A model generated the notes under the pieces. The model was given only the letters and a program-made list of their open reading frames with translations, was not told the DNA's origin and searched no databases. The position numbers and the translations under genes were made by a program. Shown piece by piece: positions 1-11,506 of a stretch of 64,000 nt of DNA (its first letter is position 1; every line of letters begins with the position of its first letter). The DNA comes from Axinella damicornis (taxonomy: Eukaryota > Porifera > Demospongiae > Axinellida > Axinellidae), in contig OZ007510.1 of assembly GCA_963931865.1 (NCBI GenBank), positions 14,488,111 through 14,552,110 on the forward strand, given 5' to 3'.

Positions 1-383
1 CTTAATTAAGTTGTACTAGAGGTAGATGGGAAGATGGTATACAGCTGGAAGTGGTCTAATTGCTCACCACCTAACTGAGGAATAATGACTAGCAGCAGCC
101 TTATTCGGTGCATGGGTCTTTAATATGCTCTTTTCAACCCTGTGCAAGAACGTTTGTGTAAATGGGGATTTATACGTACTACATACAAGTAATGTACTCA
201 AGGTTATAGGCCATGATCATCATTAGGTTGAGAGAAAAAGACTTAGCTAAATACTGCAATTACCATCTGCAAGGTTTTTCATCAAAAAGAATGCTTGCAA
301 CTGGATTGTATGATGACCTTGCATAGTTCATGTGCCCTATAGTACTTGTGCAGCTGATCTCCACAGCATCCAATGGTATATCT

Positions 384-663
384 CACAAGTAATAAAAAAC
401 ATTTCAAAATGTAACAGGATGTAGGGATACCAGAACGGCAAAAAGTAAGGAAACAAGGTAGGGATGATCGCACAAAACAGTGAAGTATACAACCCCCCTA
501 CAGAGATCTTTTTCCATAATACGTGTATAATGAAAAAAGATATGTAGGGGGATTGTATACTTCACTGTTTTGTGCGATCATCCCTACCTTGTTTCCTTAC
601 TTTTTGCCGTTCTGGTATCCCTACATCCTGTTACATTTTGAAATGTTTTCTATTACTTGTTTA
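384..663. repeat. Long palindrome at left end of the CACA...TGTG element
   Basis: Arms of about 120 bp read the same on both strands: AAGTAATAAAAAACATTT at the left and its complement near 645-660, around a centre near 520. The shadow ORFs at 282-473 (-) and 572-769 (+) share their first residues only because of this palindrome. The same structure recurs at 40842-41120. Confidence 0.85.
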
Positions 664-1520
664 CGTTCATTTTTTTTGCAGCAGGTGCATGTTTGAGCTG
701 AAATTTGCCATCACAGAGCAGAATTCAGTGTCCTCACAGGCCGTAGGTGCCCTTGCTTTGGAATATTGACTCCGATATTTACACTGCCAGCGGAAGAATC
801 AGACCCAAGCATCCGGCTCAAGTCAACCCTTTTCTGGATGGATACTAAGCCATAATATCAAGTGGTAGCGACATTTAACTATTGTTGAGTCTTTAGATAG
901 GCATTCACCCCTCTCACAGAACACAGTAGTATACATAAATTATACGCATAGAGGATTTACCTCAGTCTTATGAAGTACCTCTTTCGATCGACAACACAAC
1001 GAACACAATGGCTCAAGGCACTTCTAATTCAGCGAATTTGAGTAATAATTACGCATCGTTGCTAAGTGATCGTTAAAGTGCGCATGCGTACGACGAGAAA
1101 ATGGCGTGACAAAAGAAGCCATAGTTGTTGAGTGGGCAGCTGCAGCCGCCTGATGAAGACTTGGAGGTTGCGAAAAAGCGATGGCCTGGTGCACTGCTCG
1201 GTGTAAAATGCTGCTGTTTCGTGCGATAACCACCATGAGAGATTGAGGCGACGTTGAGCTAGCCCGTCTGAAGAAGAAGAAGAAGAAAGAAGAAGAAAGA
1301 AAAACAATTTGCCCGTTTTGAGAGTACCTGGTGTGGTACTTTCGCGACGGTTTTTCGCGACGCGAGGAGTCTTGTTGGTCATGGAAACACTCGAAGATGA
1401 ACGGTATGTGGTTATAAAGGCTTGTAAGTGTACCGTTTCTGAGATTTGGAGAGATTTTTTTGTATTGGCATATATTGCGTGTACGTCGTATCCCTACATA
1501 CAGAGTCTACCGACTCTGTG
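384..1520 (+). mobile_element. Non-autonomous CACA...TGTG element, copy 1
   Basis: A 1.14-kb insertion within copy A. It begins CACAAGTAATAAAAAAC and ends in an 8-bp hairpin, ACAGAGTC/GACTCTGT, finishing CTCTGTG. A second copy with the same ends lies at 40842-41927. The empty site is read from the related sequence near 20.44 kb. The left 280 bp is a near-perfect palindrome; the remaining 860 bp includes a GAA-rich stretch (about 1268-1302). The terminal CACA/TGTG bases resemble CACTA (EnSpm) ends. No clear target duplication is seen at this copy, whereas copy 2 has ATA. Confidence 0.75.
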
Positions 1521-1521
1521 A
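1309..1521 (+). CDS. Short ORF conserved in both copies of the CACA...TGTG element
   Basis: A 70-codon frame near the element's right end is retained, with only a handful of changes, in the second copy at 41716-41928. It has no recognisable domain and ends exactly in the terminal hairpin. Conservation may simply reflect the youth of the two copies, so coding status is doubtful. Confidence 0.2.
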   Translation: MPVLRVPGVVLSRRFFATRGVLLVMETLEDERYVVIKACKCTVSEIWRDFFVLAYIACTSYPYIQSLPTL

Positions 1522-2401
1522 TAGTGCATGAACCTTGCTTGTTGGTGAGAGCCTGAATAAGCCCTACATTAGTAACTTATCATGACACCTAAGCATGAGT
1601 ATAGCTGCATGTGCATGTTCAGGTGGCTAGTGACGAACTAGTCAGAGTAAGGAGCTACACCGGACTCATGCAGATGTAGTGATTGAGACAAGCATGTCCG
1701 TGAAGAGGGAACTGTTTTGTGGTACACTACGCTAACACGAACGGAGGTGTCATAGCGACTGTCAGACCTCTGCACAACATGTTAACAGCAGTGCTCATGT
1801 AGGTGAATGTGGGGGCACACTGCAAACTAACCAGAAGATGCATGATGCATACCTGACTGGTAAGTAGCATGAAGAGAATGGACAAACATGTCTACCATCC
1901 ACCATTCCAAAGAGTCACTCCTTCAAATTCTGTCATGCTTCATAAAGAACAAACGTTTCCATAAAAGCAAGGCAGACTCTTGTCTACCAGCTAAAGATTA
2001 TAGTATGCACGTGCTTGGTAGCTACTCAGCCAGTTAGTTATGCATCCATCTGATGTATCCATTGTTTGGCTCATTAACCAGAAATGTAATTGATTCTCTG
2101 CTAGTGTAACCTGCCTTTGCAGCGCATGGGAGTTCACTGAAAACAGAGTAACCGCTATAACATTATGGTTATTTTAACTGAGTATTTTTTTCCAGTGCTG
2201 CAGTAGCTGAAGCAAGTGAAGCCAGTTACTTGTAAAACCCATCATGTTTACTAACCTGCCTAGTTTTATTAATTGCTGAACCAACTTAAGCTCTTCAGTT
2301 GCAAGCTCAGCTTGCTGTGTCAGTGTGTATGTGCGACCTTTTCGTAGCATTGCTTTATTATGCCATTGTGCATTATTTCGTACATGCTACTGCATTTTGG
2401 T

Positions 2402-3335
2402 CTATAGCTGCTGTTCCCATTGTAGTCCCAAATTAAAACTTGGTGAATAAACACATTTAGGTTCAAGGTCTTTGTAAAAAAGTTTGAAAAAAATCAAAAC
2501 TATCGTTTTTCCAGAACCAAGGTCAAAGGTCAGATTACATAACCTTTGAACTTTAATTAGATCAAATGTCATTAAGGTAAACATATCATTAAGGTAAACA
2601 TGTCAGATTACAAGAGGGCATTTCAACTGCTTTAAGGAAATGTCTCTGTACAGATCACATTAGCTAGGTAGCTATTTGAGTCATGCATGGCATGTGGTGT
2701 AAAAACAGGCAATTACGGTCAAGAAGTATACCTGTAGTTGTAGACTGAGGAAGTCGAAATTTAGTGTGGAAGGTTTTGTAGCCTGACCTTTGACCTTGGT
2801 TCTGGAAAACCAAGTTTTGATTTTATTCCAACTTTATTTACAAAGACCTTGAACCTACATGTCATGTGTTTATTCACCAAGGACAACAATGGGAGCTGCA
2901 GCTATAGACCAAAATGTAGTAGCATGTATACAAAAACGTGTACATGTACATGCTACTACATTTTGGTCTATAGTTGCTGTTCCCATTGTAGTCCTAAATT
3001 AAAACTTGGTGCATAAACATATTTAGGTTTAAGGTCTTTGCAAAAAAGTTTGAAAAAAATCAAAACTTTCGTTTTTCCAGAACCAAGGTCAAAGGTCAGA
3101 TTACATAACCTTTGAACTTTAATTAGATCAAACGTCAAATTATTATATGCCAAATGAAAGAGCCTTTCAAGAGCTTCGAGAAAATCCTTGTTGCAACTCT
3201 CTACATTGATCACATCAGAAGATATGGGTATTTCAGTCATGGCACACTGTCTAAAACGGGCACCTGAAGCCAAAATTAAATTTGTTGCAGTTGATCATGA
3301 AAAGCTATAGCAGTTCAGAAGCTGAAATTTGGTAG
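2402..3335. repeat. TIR-derived inverted pair at the right end of copy A
   Basis: Bases 2402-2580 and 2945-3335 carry the terminal-repeat sequence in one orientation. Bases 2770-2930 carry it in the opposite orientation, so 2770-3110 folds as a hairpin. The same arrangement exists in copy B at 21.77-22.13 kb, which shows it belongs to the element rather than to chance. Confidence 0.7.
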
Positions 3336-4965
3336 GTCGCCGATCGCCGATCTGGTAGGTCGCCACTTCTCCACGATCTGTTCTGGGATTACAACAAGGT
3401 GGGTGGGGCTTCGCCGGTGGGGGCGCGCGGCATGACCGGCCAGGCAGCGCAGCGCAGATAGTCTCACAGACCAGCCTCGCGCGGCCCACCACCGTCGTTC
3501 ACCGCACGTTGCCCGGCTACACTGGTTAACAGATTCTGGAATAACGACAAGGTTGAGGGCGGGGCTAATGGCAGGACTACAGTCCTGGCTGTTTGTACAG
3601 CAAGGCCACTGTTCTATTCCTTTGATGCACGGTGCTGTGGGCGACGCACGGTGTGCTGTTCGGCAACGTGCGGTGGACGACGGCCTTCCTTTGGCCGACG
3701 TGCTGTGGGCGACGCGTGGTGGGCCGCGCCCCCTACTTGGAAAAAGAGGCTGGTCTATCTGCGCTGCGCTGCCTGGCCGGTCATGCCGCGCGCCCCCACC
3801 GGCGAAGCCCCACCCACCTTGTCGTAATCCCAGAACAGTTCGTGGAGAAGTGGCGACCTACCTTTCGTTTCAGATCGGCGATCGGCGACGAGACGTCTCT
3901 CTTCTCCACTAACCAACAAAACGACTTATGGGGCCGCTTTCACCACTTTTCGTTTTGTTGACACAAAACGAATAGTGGAATTACGGACCGGAAGTGCCGC
4001 TATTCGTTTTGTGCGCTTCGTAACAAAACGGATTTTGACGCGCGGTCGCGATATTTCACTATATATTCGTTTTGTGCCAACAAAACCAAAATCGAATTAT
4101 ACCGAAATTGCACGGACCGATCGCCGATCTGAAACGAAAGGTAGGTCGCCACTTCTCCACGATCCGTTCTGGGATTACGACAAGGTGGGTGGGGCTTCGC
4201 CGATGGGGGCGCGCGGCATGACCGGCCTGGCAGCGCAGCGCATATTGTCCCACAGATCAGCCTCTTTTTCCAAGTAGGGGGCGCGGCCCACCACGCGTCG
4301 CCCACAGCCCGTCGGCCAAAGGACGCCGTCGTCCCCGCACGTTAGCACACCGCGCGTCGCCCACAGCACCTTGCTCAACGGTACACCGCGTCGCACAACT
4401 GCACGTCGCCAAACGGGATTGACATTTCAAGCATGTGTACTTTGACCACACATCGCCACTTCTCCACGCTCCGTTGTGAGATTGCGACAGGGTGTTTGCC
4501 AGTGGGGGCGTGCGTGACCGGTCAAGCGGCCGGCTACAGAGGTTAACTGATTCAGGAATAACGACAAGGTGGGTGGGGTTTCAACGCCAACGGTGAGGGC
4601 GGGGCCAATGGCAGGACTACAGTCATGCCATACCTGGCTGTTTGTACAGCTACTGTTCTATTCCTTTGATGCACGGTGCTGTGGGCGACGCACGGTGCGC
4701 TGTTCGGCAACGTGCGGTGGACGACGGCCTTCCTTTGGATGACGTGCGTGGTGGGCCGCGCCCCCTACTTGGAAAAAGAGGCTGGTCTGTGAGACTATCT
4801 GCGCTGCGCTGCCTGGCCGGTCATGCCGCGCGCCCCCACCGGCAAAGCCCCACCCACCTTGTCGTAATCCCAGAACAAGTATGTCGCCACCTCTCCACGA
4901 TCCGTTCTGGGATTACGACAAGGTGGGTCATTCGATCGCCGTCGCCAGTCCAAAACCAATTGTCA
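3336..4965. repeat. GC-rich cluster of alternately inverted repeats
   Basis: A module containing CTGGGATTACRACAAGGTGG and a run of GC-rich sequence appears forward at about 3350-3490, reversed at 3550-3900, forward at 4100-4400, reversed at 4560-4880, and partly forward at 4880-4930. Between modules lie small perfect hairpins such as CGTTTTGT-TGAC-ACAAAACG (about 3952-3971). The translated ORFs here (Arg/Pro-rich) repeat in several frames and on both strands, so I do not call genes. Probably a compound transposon; the family is not recognised. Confidence 0.65.
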
Positions 4966-4985
4966 TTAGCGCAAGTCGATTTTTC

Positions 4986-5190
4986 ACTGGAACTTCCGCT
5001 CCCAAATCGAAAGCGGAAGTTAGAATTTCACTATTCCTTTTGGAACTTCCGCTCCCAAATCGAAAAGCGGAAGTTAGAGTTTTACTATTCGTTCTGGAAC
5101 CTCCGCTCCCAAATCGAAAAGCGGAAGTTAGAGTTTCACTATTCTTTCTGGAACCTCCGCTCCCAAATCGAAAAGCCAAAATTTGAGTGG
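4986..5190. repeat. 54-bp tandem repeat, each unit a hairpin
   Basis: Nearly four head-to-tail copies of a 54-bp unit. Each unit contains AACTTCCGCT, CCCAAATCGAAA and AGCGGAAGTT, so each can fold as a roughly 10-bp stem with a 12-base loop. The last unit is degenerate. The repeat gives long open frames on both strands, which are artefacts. Confidence 0.85.
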
Positions 5191-5852
5191 ACTCTACAGG
5201 CAAGAAAGAATCGACCAGTGACTTGACGATCACAAAGCTAAAGACGGGATGTGAGTGGGCGTGGTTGGGCGGAGCATAATATACGACAATGGGAGGGAGG
5301 GGCTAGGATCCGTCCTTTGGGGGTGTGGTGGGTGAAGCACATAGCTATTAATTTGCCTCCCATGGGCATGCATTGGACAAACTTCATTCGTGTGTGCCTC
5401 CTATTTTGTACTGTGATTATTATAACTAGCAGAATGTATAACATTGTGGGGCGAGCCTGAGCGAGTGCATGCATATGCAGCATGCATTATGCATTTCGAA
5501 TGTAACTCAACCTCAGGCTATCGGAATTGCAGCACAAGAACTGTATGGACGGTACACGATGAGCACTCTCGCTCAGTCTTCTTCCGCTATGTAGTAGCTC
5601 CCATGACTGTAGCCATTGAAGAGCAGGTCTACGAGTCAGTGACTTCAACAGAGCCGCGAGTAGCAAACGGTGAACTTGTAGCTAGCTAGATCAGTCAGAA
5701 GTCGCACTTTCGCAGTCTTTAAGCTATGTTGCCGTGCGGTAGCGCGCATCGCTGTATCCATTGAAGAGGTAGACTCGTGAGTGGTCTCCGTCCCTGCTGT
5801 AGCCATCCAAGGAGTACACGGTTCACGTATTCGTGCCTCAGGCTCACAGCTC
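5191..5852. other. Non-coding interval
   Basis: No supported gene. Open frames at 5251-5460 and 5444-5689 lack domain signals. A loosely repeated pair of segments (about 5560-5650 and 5700-5790, sharing CATTGAAGAG) suggests old repeat sequence. Confidence 0.4.
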
Positions 5853-6182
5853 TCAGATCACTTTTTGAGCTTCGATATCGCGATGACGGTATACGTTTCG
5901 CTTAAAGGTAAAAATACTAGGTGAAGTAAGAATGATATATGGCAGACTATTCCAAATGGATACAGCATGTGAGAAAAAAGAGAAATAAAAAGCATTAGTG
6001 TGAGTCTGAGGTTGCAAAAGGGTGAGGTGGTGTGCATGTCTTGTGTAGTAGTTGGTACATGGTTTAAACAATAGGGGTGCATTAGGAAAGTCAACAAACC
6101 CATGGACAATCTTATACAAATGACACATTTTCAGTAGTCGTCTCCTTTCTGAGAGCCGGGGAATGTTCATAGTTTGCAACAT
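5853..6182 (-). pseudogene. 3' fragment of a non-LTR retrotransposon ORF2
   Basis: A 109-residue frame resembles the region after the reverse transcriptase domain in CR1/L2-like LINEs. It has the early CHLYKIVHG block, an RHAHHL block, and the terminal AVSIWNSLPY followed by S-x-FTFKRNVY. The same layout (LLHRMIHG, SFWNSLPY, FKSALDNY) is seen in the longer LINE at 56-59 kb, but the two are clearly different families. Only the C-terminus survives, as expected for a 5'-truncated insertion. Confidence 0.7.
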
Positions 6183-6285
6183 GTCACGGGGCTAGCTCAC
6201 GCTCGCCCGAACTAGCTGCATATTATTATCTGTTGTACTAACTTTTGACATTAAATAAAACCCGTTGCAGATCTGCAAACACTAG

Positions 6286-6482
6286 TTGCAGATTTATAAC
6301 TTTTCACTGAGGATTTATAAAAACATTGTTGATTTATAAAAACGTTGTGTATTTCCTAAATCCGTTGTGGATTTATAAATACGTTGTGTATTTCCTAAAT
6401 CTGTAGCAGATTTATAAATACGTTGTGGATTTACTAAATCCGTTGCGATTTATATATCCGCCGTGGATTTATATATAAGTAT
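6286..6482. repeat. Degenerate AT-rich tandem repeat
   Basis: About five imperfect units built on ATTTATAAATACGTTGTG and its variant TTCCTAAATCCGTTG follow the LINE fragment. It may be the LINE's 3' tail repeat or an independent minisatellite. Confidence 0.55.
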
Positions 6483-6958
6483 GATGATGATTAGTGTAAA
6501 TTGGTTACGGGTTCATAAATAGCGAGGCTGGTTTTACAATTACACATGCACAATTACACTGCAATATATATAAATATAAGGCTGATATCTAAATACACTG
6601 TAAAACATAATTTCGACTCAAATGGCACCCCATACCAGCCCCTCGGGAACGAGACTAGTTACCCGCCCCTATAGTCTCGTGCCCAGACCACACCCCCGAG
6701 GGGAGATTCCATGGATCATGGACGGCGAAGGTCGCTATACGAGGTGTTTTCTGCCGTTAGATGACTTGTGCCCTGAGATAGCCGTTGCAAACCACATGAA
6801 AAACTGTGAGAACTGTGCTTGTTTGATAATTTTAGGGGTGGGGTACTAATGCCAGGCCCGTAGGCTCAATTTTTACAAGGGGGGTTCTTTGAATATGAAG
6901 TGGACCAAACCATCTGGCAGCGCGCGAAGCGCGCAGTAGGTAGGGGGGTCTGGGGGCA

Positions 6959-6960
<2 letters not shown>

Positions 6961-6991
<31 letters not shown>
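6961..6991. repeat. Poly(C) tract of 31 bases
   Basis: Uninterrupted cytosines following GGGGGCATG inside the hAT-like element. It produces spurious poly-proline/poly-glycine ORFs. Confidence 0.95.
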
Positions 6992-7088
6992 AGGAAAAAA
7001 AATTGAGTTTTAGATGCTTTGAGATCGATTCTGGTGCATTTTGGGACACTAGCGCTCGTGCACGTGTGCATGCCTGGCTAGGCAGTAT

Positions 7089-7406
7089 TAGTCTCGCGGG
7101 CCAGCCTCTCGCCACACCCACTACGGGGAGGGGAGAGTCTGGGAAAATTCCCATCATCGTCTTGTATCTAACACGCCATGAATTTCTTGGCGTGTTAAGT
7201 GGATTCAAGGGAGTGCGGTTGCCTTTCAGTACACTAGTACGTGGTGCTTAACACCCCAGCATCAATGCTTTTCTACTACAATTATGTTCGCACCTACTTA
7301 GCCAGCTGCCCTACTGCTGACCGTGCAATACGAGAGCTATATGACAATTTTCCCAGACTCTCCCCTCCCCGTAGTGGGTGTGGCGAGAGGCTGGCCTGCG
7401 AGACTA
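7089..7406. mobile_element. Mutator-like MITE nested in the hAT-like element
   Basis: Ends TAGTCTCGC...GCGAGACTA with inverted arms extending about 65 bp (7089-7155 and 7340-7406). A perfect 9-bp duplication AGGCAGTAT lies at 7080-7088 and 7407-7415. A 9-bp duplication is characteristic of the Mutator (MULE) superfamily. Confidence 0.85.
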
Positions 7407-8082
7407 AGGCAGTATCACGAACAAAAAAGATGAGGTTACACAAGAACTTTATCCTATCTGACTACCAGAAGCAGCAGCATCGCCTTCAGTATTCACTGCG
7501 GTCTTCTTTTTCGGCGGCAAGAACTTCTTTCTCTCACGCTCTTTCTGTTCACGGCGCCCCATGTTGTGTACAGCTGTCTTTACCAGCACCACGTGTGTTC
7601 GCGCGCATGCGTGTAACATGACAATCGCGTGTCCACGTACTTAATCTGTACTTAATGCGCGCACGCACCACGCGTACGTCCTCGTTCCTCTCGTCAAAAA
7701 GCCTGGGAACTAGGTTCATATTGTTCTAGCATCGTACATGACACTACGATCTACTCGGTAGCTATACCAATCGCGTGTGAGCACTCCAGGAAGGCACCGG
7801 CACAAGACAGTGACTGCAGTAAGTAAGACTGTAAGTACGCTTGTTTGCAGCGGGACCGGACCTAAATGACCGTGCGGGCGGTTCGTCTGAACTCCCCGAA
7901 CCCCCCCAGCCTACGGGCCTGAATGCTAATGTGCTGGTGGTGGTTAGTCTTATTACTTGGAAGAAACTAGCCTCATTCCTAGTCTAACAAGCTAGCTGTT
8001 CACTTTCTCCAGCACGCAATCGCTTTCAGTATGGGTCACGTGAGTCGATCCATGCTGCATGGGGAAAATTCGAGGGGCTAGC

Positions 8083-8488
8083 CCGCTAGACTACCTCGTT
8101 CCCAGGCCTACCATGTTTCCTGTTCTTTGGTTTGCCGTTGACAATAATATACAGAAGCAGAAGAGCAGCGAAAACGGGGAAGGCCTGGTATTATCCATCA
8201 TGTGAACGGTGTCAGGTGGGAGTGGGACCCAACTGCAAATGAGTTTAAACACTGGCCGACCAAGTTGTGTAGAGCGTCTGGAGTCTTGACTAGCCACGGA
8301 GCATTCGAACCTAGCGAACTGTTCCTGGACCTGCTGAAATGACTACGGGCCCTGCCCCCCTATGTCCACCTCGCGTCCACCTGATGTCACTCACGTGATG
8401 AATGATACCAGGCCTTCCCCACTCTTCCGTGTATTGTCAACACAAACCAAAGAACAGGAAACGGTGTAGGCCTGGGAACGAGGCTATG
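8083..8488. mobile_element. Decayed TAGCCTC-type MITE
   Basis: Inverted arms: CTCGTTCCCAGGCCTACC near 8095 with TTTCCTGTTCTTTGGTTTG, and their complement at 8435-8486 ending GGGAACGAGGCTA. It belongs to the same terminal family as 7089-7406 but is older; no duplication remains. A related internal segment recurs near 46.38-46.44 kb. Confidence 0.6.
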
Positions 8489-8683
8489 GAAGAACAGTCT
8501 GTCCGAATATTCACGGTGGCCAAATTTCAGTCTATGTGAATGAGATATGAAGCTGGGGATTATGCCAATGTGGTCAGCATAAAAAGAAATTTCAATTATT
8601 ATTATTATGAAACATGCCACAAATAGGCGCAAAGAGTATAGCTAACATTAAAATATTCGCCAGTCAAAGAAATCTACCCTGTA

Positions 8684-9480
8684 CTACGGAATTAATTCAC
8701 GAAACTGGCACTCTCTGGTAGTACCAGAGGCCGAGTCTAATGTCCTGACAGTAGTCTTAGCTGTTGCATAGTAGTAGAGACAGTCGAATGTCAACCTTGA
8801 CATGTAACGGCACTCCTCAACAATAACTGGACAAATCTCATTGTGAAGTTTTACTTTAAGCTTCTGCCCTGGTGCTACTTGGTTACTCCACTGACTTCTC
8901 ATACACTCCTTCACCCTGTCGGCAGCAATCATGTCATCACATTTGACAAAATCTTCATGATGCTTTGTTACTCCAGACAAATCATCTGGTAATTGTAGCA
9001 ACAACTGGCTTGACCTGATACTGTCCTGAGCTGTATGGCTATCAACCAAGCCACCATCCCCTGCCACTCCACATTCCACTGCCACCACAACAGGCTTGCC
9101 ACTTTGGGACCCATGCAGGGACCTGCTTAGTTTTGTTTCTGGTACGACGGCCAATGGAACTAGGAGCACGATGTTCTGTCTCACGTGATGATTGAATAAG
9201 CTCATGCTCATGTGGGGGAGGTACGCAGTTTACTTCAGAATCAGTTCTGCCTGCTGACTTCAGCAACAGCAGCAGCACACCTAGCGTCATTCAGGTTCCT
9301 TTGTGAGTGGTCAGGAGCTCCAGAGTAGTCTGCATCTGCATCACTCTGTGCAGATTGTGTTCTCTTCTTAGCCAAAAAAGCATTCATCTTTTGTCTGTTT
9401 CGGTACTTTCTTCCAGATAAGGCAGAGGGGGCATTAATTGGGGCACACTTCTCATGCTTAACTCTTCCAAAACAGCTTCA
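8684..9480 (-). pseudogene. Degenerate coding remnant, unknown protein
   Basis: Reading leftwards from 9480 there is a basic segment (KYRNRQKMNAFLAKKR), then two overlapping frames (9042-9290 and 8684-9211) that each look coding over different stretches, implying a frameshift near 9150. The downstream frame runs 175 codons to a stop at 8684 with charged, mixed composition. No domain is recognised. It may be a decayed transposon gene, given the surroundings. Confidence 0.35.
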
Positions 9481-9572
9481 GACTGTAACCAGTTCACATA
9501 GGTTTCTCACACTGCTGACTGTCAATGCTGGACAACATAGCAACCAAATCCTCTGGAATTCCAAGAGGACTC

Positions 9573-9942
9573 CAGACCTCTCAACTCTCACGATCCCACC
9601 ATGAGACTCACGATTTCAGCCCTACTCTCACGGTCTCACAGTGATGTCCTCGTTTCTCACGGTCTGCTGATCAACTAAAGTTCAAAGTTCTAGTTGTGCA
9701 GTTCTAGTTTTGTGCACATGTGCACATGTCAGCTCATATGAGGTAGTCAGTAGAGTGATTCTGAAGGGGAGGAATTGGCTCAGGGTGTATGCAGGACTCT
9801 GACGACAGTAATGAGCACCAGCAGCAGTCCCCTCCCAGGCCGAAGACGTCCAAGAAACTCACAGGGGCAGCTACTTACAGGACCAAGTTCAGCTCTATTT
9901 GGGTATCTCACTATAGAGTTCTTTTTGAAGTTGAGAGGTCTG
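9573..9942 (+). mobile_element. hAT-like element carrying a transposase fragment
   Basis: Ends CAGACCTCTCAAC...GTTGAGAGGTCTG, flanked by GGACTC at 9567-9572 and 9943-9948. From 9789 the plus strand opens a frame with an acidic/Q-rich start, PRPKTSKKL and TYRTKFSSIW, resembling the N-terminus of a BED-finger hAT transposase. It terminates by reading into the opposite end, so this is an internal-deletion derivative. Confidence 0.6.
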
Positions 9943-11425
9943 GGACTCTGAGACAACTGAGCAGCCATTATACTCCAAAGCCATATATATACTCCACTAT
10001 AATGGGTCTGTCACATATTTTTCATGGATTTTGGATCAAAATTCAACCTATAGTACAGTAAAATGGAGATCAATCGTTGGCATATTCCATTCATGCTGAT
10101 CGCAATGGTGTGAATTAGGCTAAATGAATACTATGCCTGGGGTAGGAATGAGATACGAGGCTGGGATTTGCACCATTGCAATGGAAAGTACCCAGTTGCC
10201 ATGAGAGCCTTCCTCGATTTCTCATCTAATGAATCCACACTTTGCGTGGTTTCTCATCTGCTACTTCTCTTCCACCCACCCAGCATTACAAGACAAACTA
10301 GAGGTGTTCATAGAACACATACCCCGCGCGGAACGTCTACAGGATACAGCTACAATCGACGTGACACCTCTGCTGATCGCATCGAACAAGTGCTATCGCG
10401 TATACTGTGTTCGTGTATGGCCATATCCAAGGTGTGGGAGTGACCGCTTACCGTATATACAACAACATGCATATTGTGAAGTTGAAGAGGTGGGGCCAAA
10501 CGTTACGAATAATAGGAATAGCTGGAAAAACAGCCTAAACGAAGGGCCTTGACTTCAGTCAGGTACACATAGAGCATTTTTTGCTATTTGCTATTGTTTG
10601 ACTCCCTTTCGATGGTTTATGAGGGTCTATGTGGCAAAAGTTTAATTTTTTTCGCCTGACAGACGACTGACTGACAGACAGACGACTGACGGACAAAACC
10701 GATTGCTTAACCCCGCTTTGCGCATGCGCGCGCGGGGTAAAAATTAGTACATTCCATTTAGCCTCATGGCAGCTGCAATTTGATTGGAGCTACACACATT
10801 CCTGCAGTTGCTATGTACAGGAAGTTAACGAAAGTCACCAGACTGTTCTTCCATGCAGGAATCAATCTGGCTCATGTGACTAGGGTTGGGTCTATAGCTG
10901 CTGTAATGGGCCACACATGGACATTACCCATGCTCCACCCACTTACATCCTTGTAGCATTACGTGCTAGCTCAGGGTCGAGGTTCATACAGCACTTGATT
11001 TCCTCGCTTCCGACTCAACATGTCGTTGGCAGTGGATGGATTATGAGGTTTAGTAGTGCTGCACAGTGTTCTCACTAAGCTGTTTTGAGGGGGTACCAAG
11101 TCCCTTGGTGATCTTGTGGTACCTACCTCTGGGTTGTGGTTAACTTGTTGGAAGGTATGGGCCAGTGCACTAAAGTGGATGTTTACATTCAAGGTATCAC
11201 TATTAAGTGCTAAGCCCATCCAGCAGCTTACACAGTGGTTCAAATTTTCTAGTGAGAACACTGGTAGTGCATGAGGGTGATAAAATTATAGTATATACTG
11301 GTCAAGGCTGTAGAACAACCCATTGGTCAAGTGTGCATTATTTAAATGAAGACCACCGTGTAGTTTGAATCATCTACCGGTAATTCATTGAGGGTAACAC
11401 TGTATGCATGTACATGTATCTCCAC
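9943..11425. other. Non-coding interval
   Basis: No supported gene. A frame at 10229-10552 opens after a possible acceptor near 10284 but has no family signal. A run of GACTGAC/GACAGAC repeats lies at 10655-10700, followed by the palindromic GCGCATGCGC near 10720. Confidence 0.4.
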
Positions 11426-11506
11426 TAGCCTCATTCCCAGGCCTCTGCCCAGATTTTATCCACGGCTGCGAGATAAAATCTGGGCGGAGGCCTGGGAATG
11501 AGGCTA
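11426..11506. mobile_element. 81-bp palindromic Mutator-like MITE
   Basis: Begins TAGCCTCATTCCCAGGCC and ends with its complement GGCCTGGGAATGAGGCTA, the whole element being one hairpin around an 11-base loop. A perfect 9-bp duplication TATCTCCAC lies at 11417-11425 and 11507-11515. Confidence 0.9.

Larger units (their letters stand above)
1..3332 (-). mobile_element. Long-TIR DNA element, copy A (incomplete)
   Basis: Bases 1-383 and 1521-2580 match the reverse complement of 19.78-21.34 kb (copy B), while 2580-3332 matches 21.58-22.34 kb in direct orientation. The element runs off the left window edge and is cut at about 3332 by a GC-rich repeat. It is interrupted at 384-1520 by another transposon; copy B gives the empty site. 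Short coding-looking ORFs at 2402-2584 and 2968-3273 are translations of its terminal repeat, not genes. The superfamily is unresolved and no transposase is visible. Confidence 0.7.
6853..7921. mobile_element. hAT-like non-autonomous element with 5-bp duplication
   Basis: Perfect 14-bp terminal repeats CAGGCCCGTAGGCT/AGCCTACGGGCCTG are flanked by AATGC at 6848-6852 and 7922-7926. The left part holds a GGGGGCATGCCCCC core expanded to a 31-base C run. A Mutator-like MITE has inserted at 7089-7406. The CAGG-type end and short duplication fit the hAT group with 5-bp target sites (inference). No transposase remains. Confidence 0.75.

Noticed and set aside
3295..5233. Overlapping Arg/Pro-rich ORFs up to 194 codons
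   Set aside because: They repeat module by module on both strands of an inverted-repeat cluster, so are not genes.
8684..9211. An intact 175-aa host gene
   Set aside because: The coding signal switches frame with the overlapping ORF at 9042-9290 and no splice sites explain it; called a remnant.
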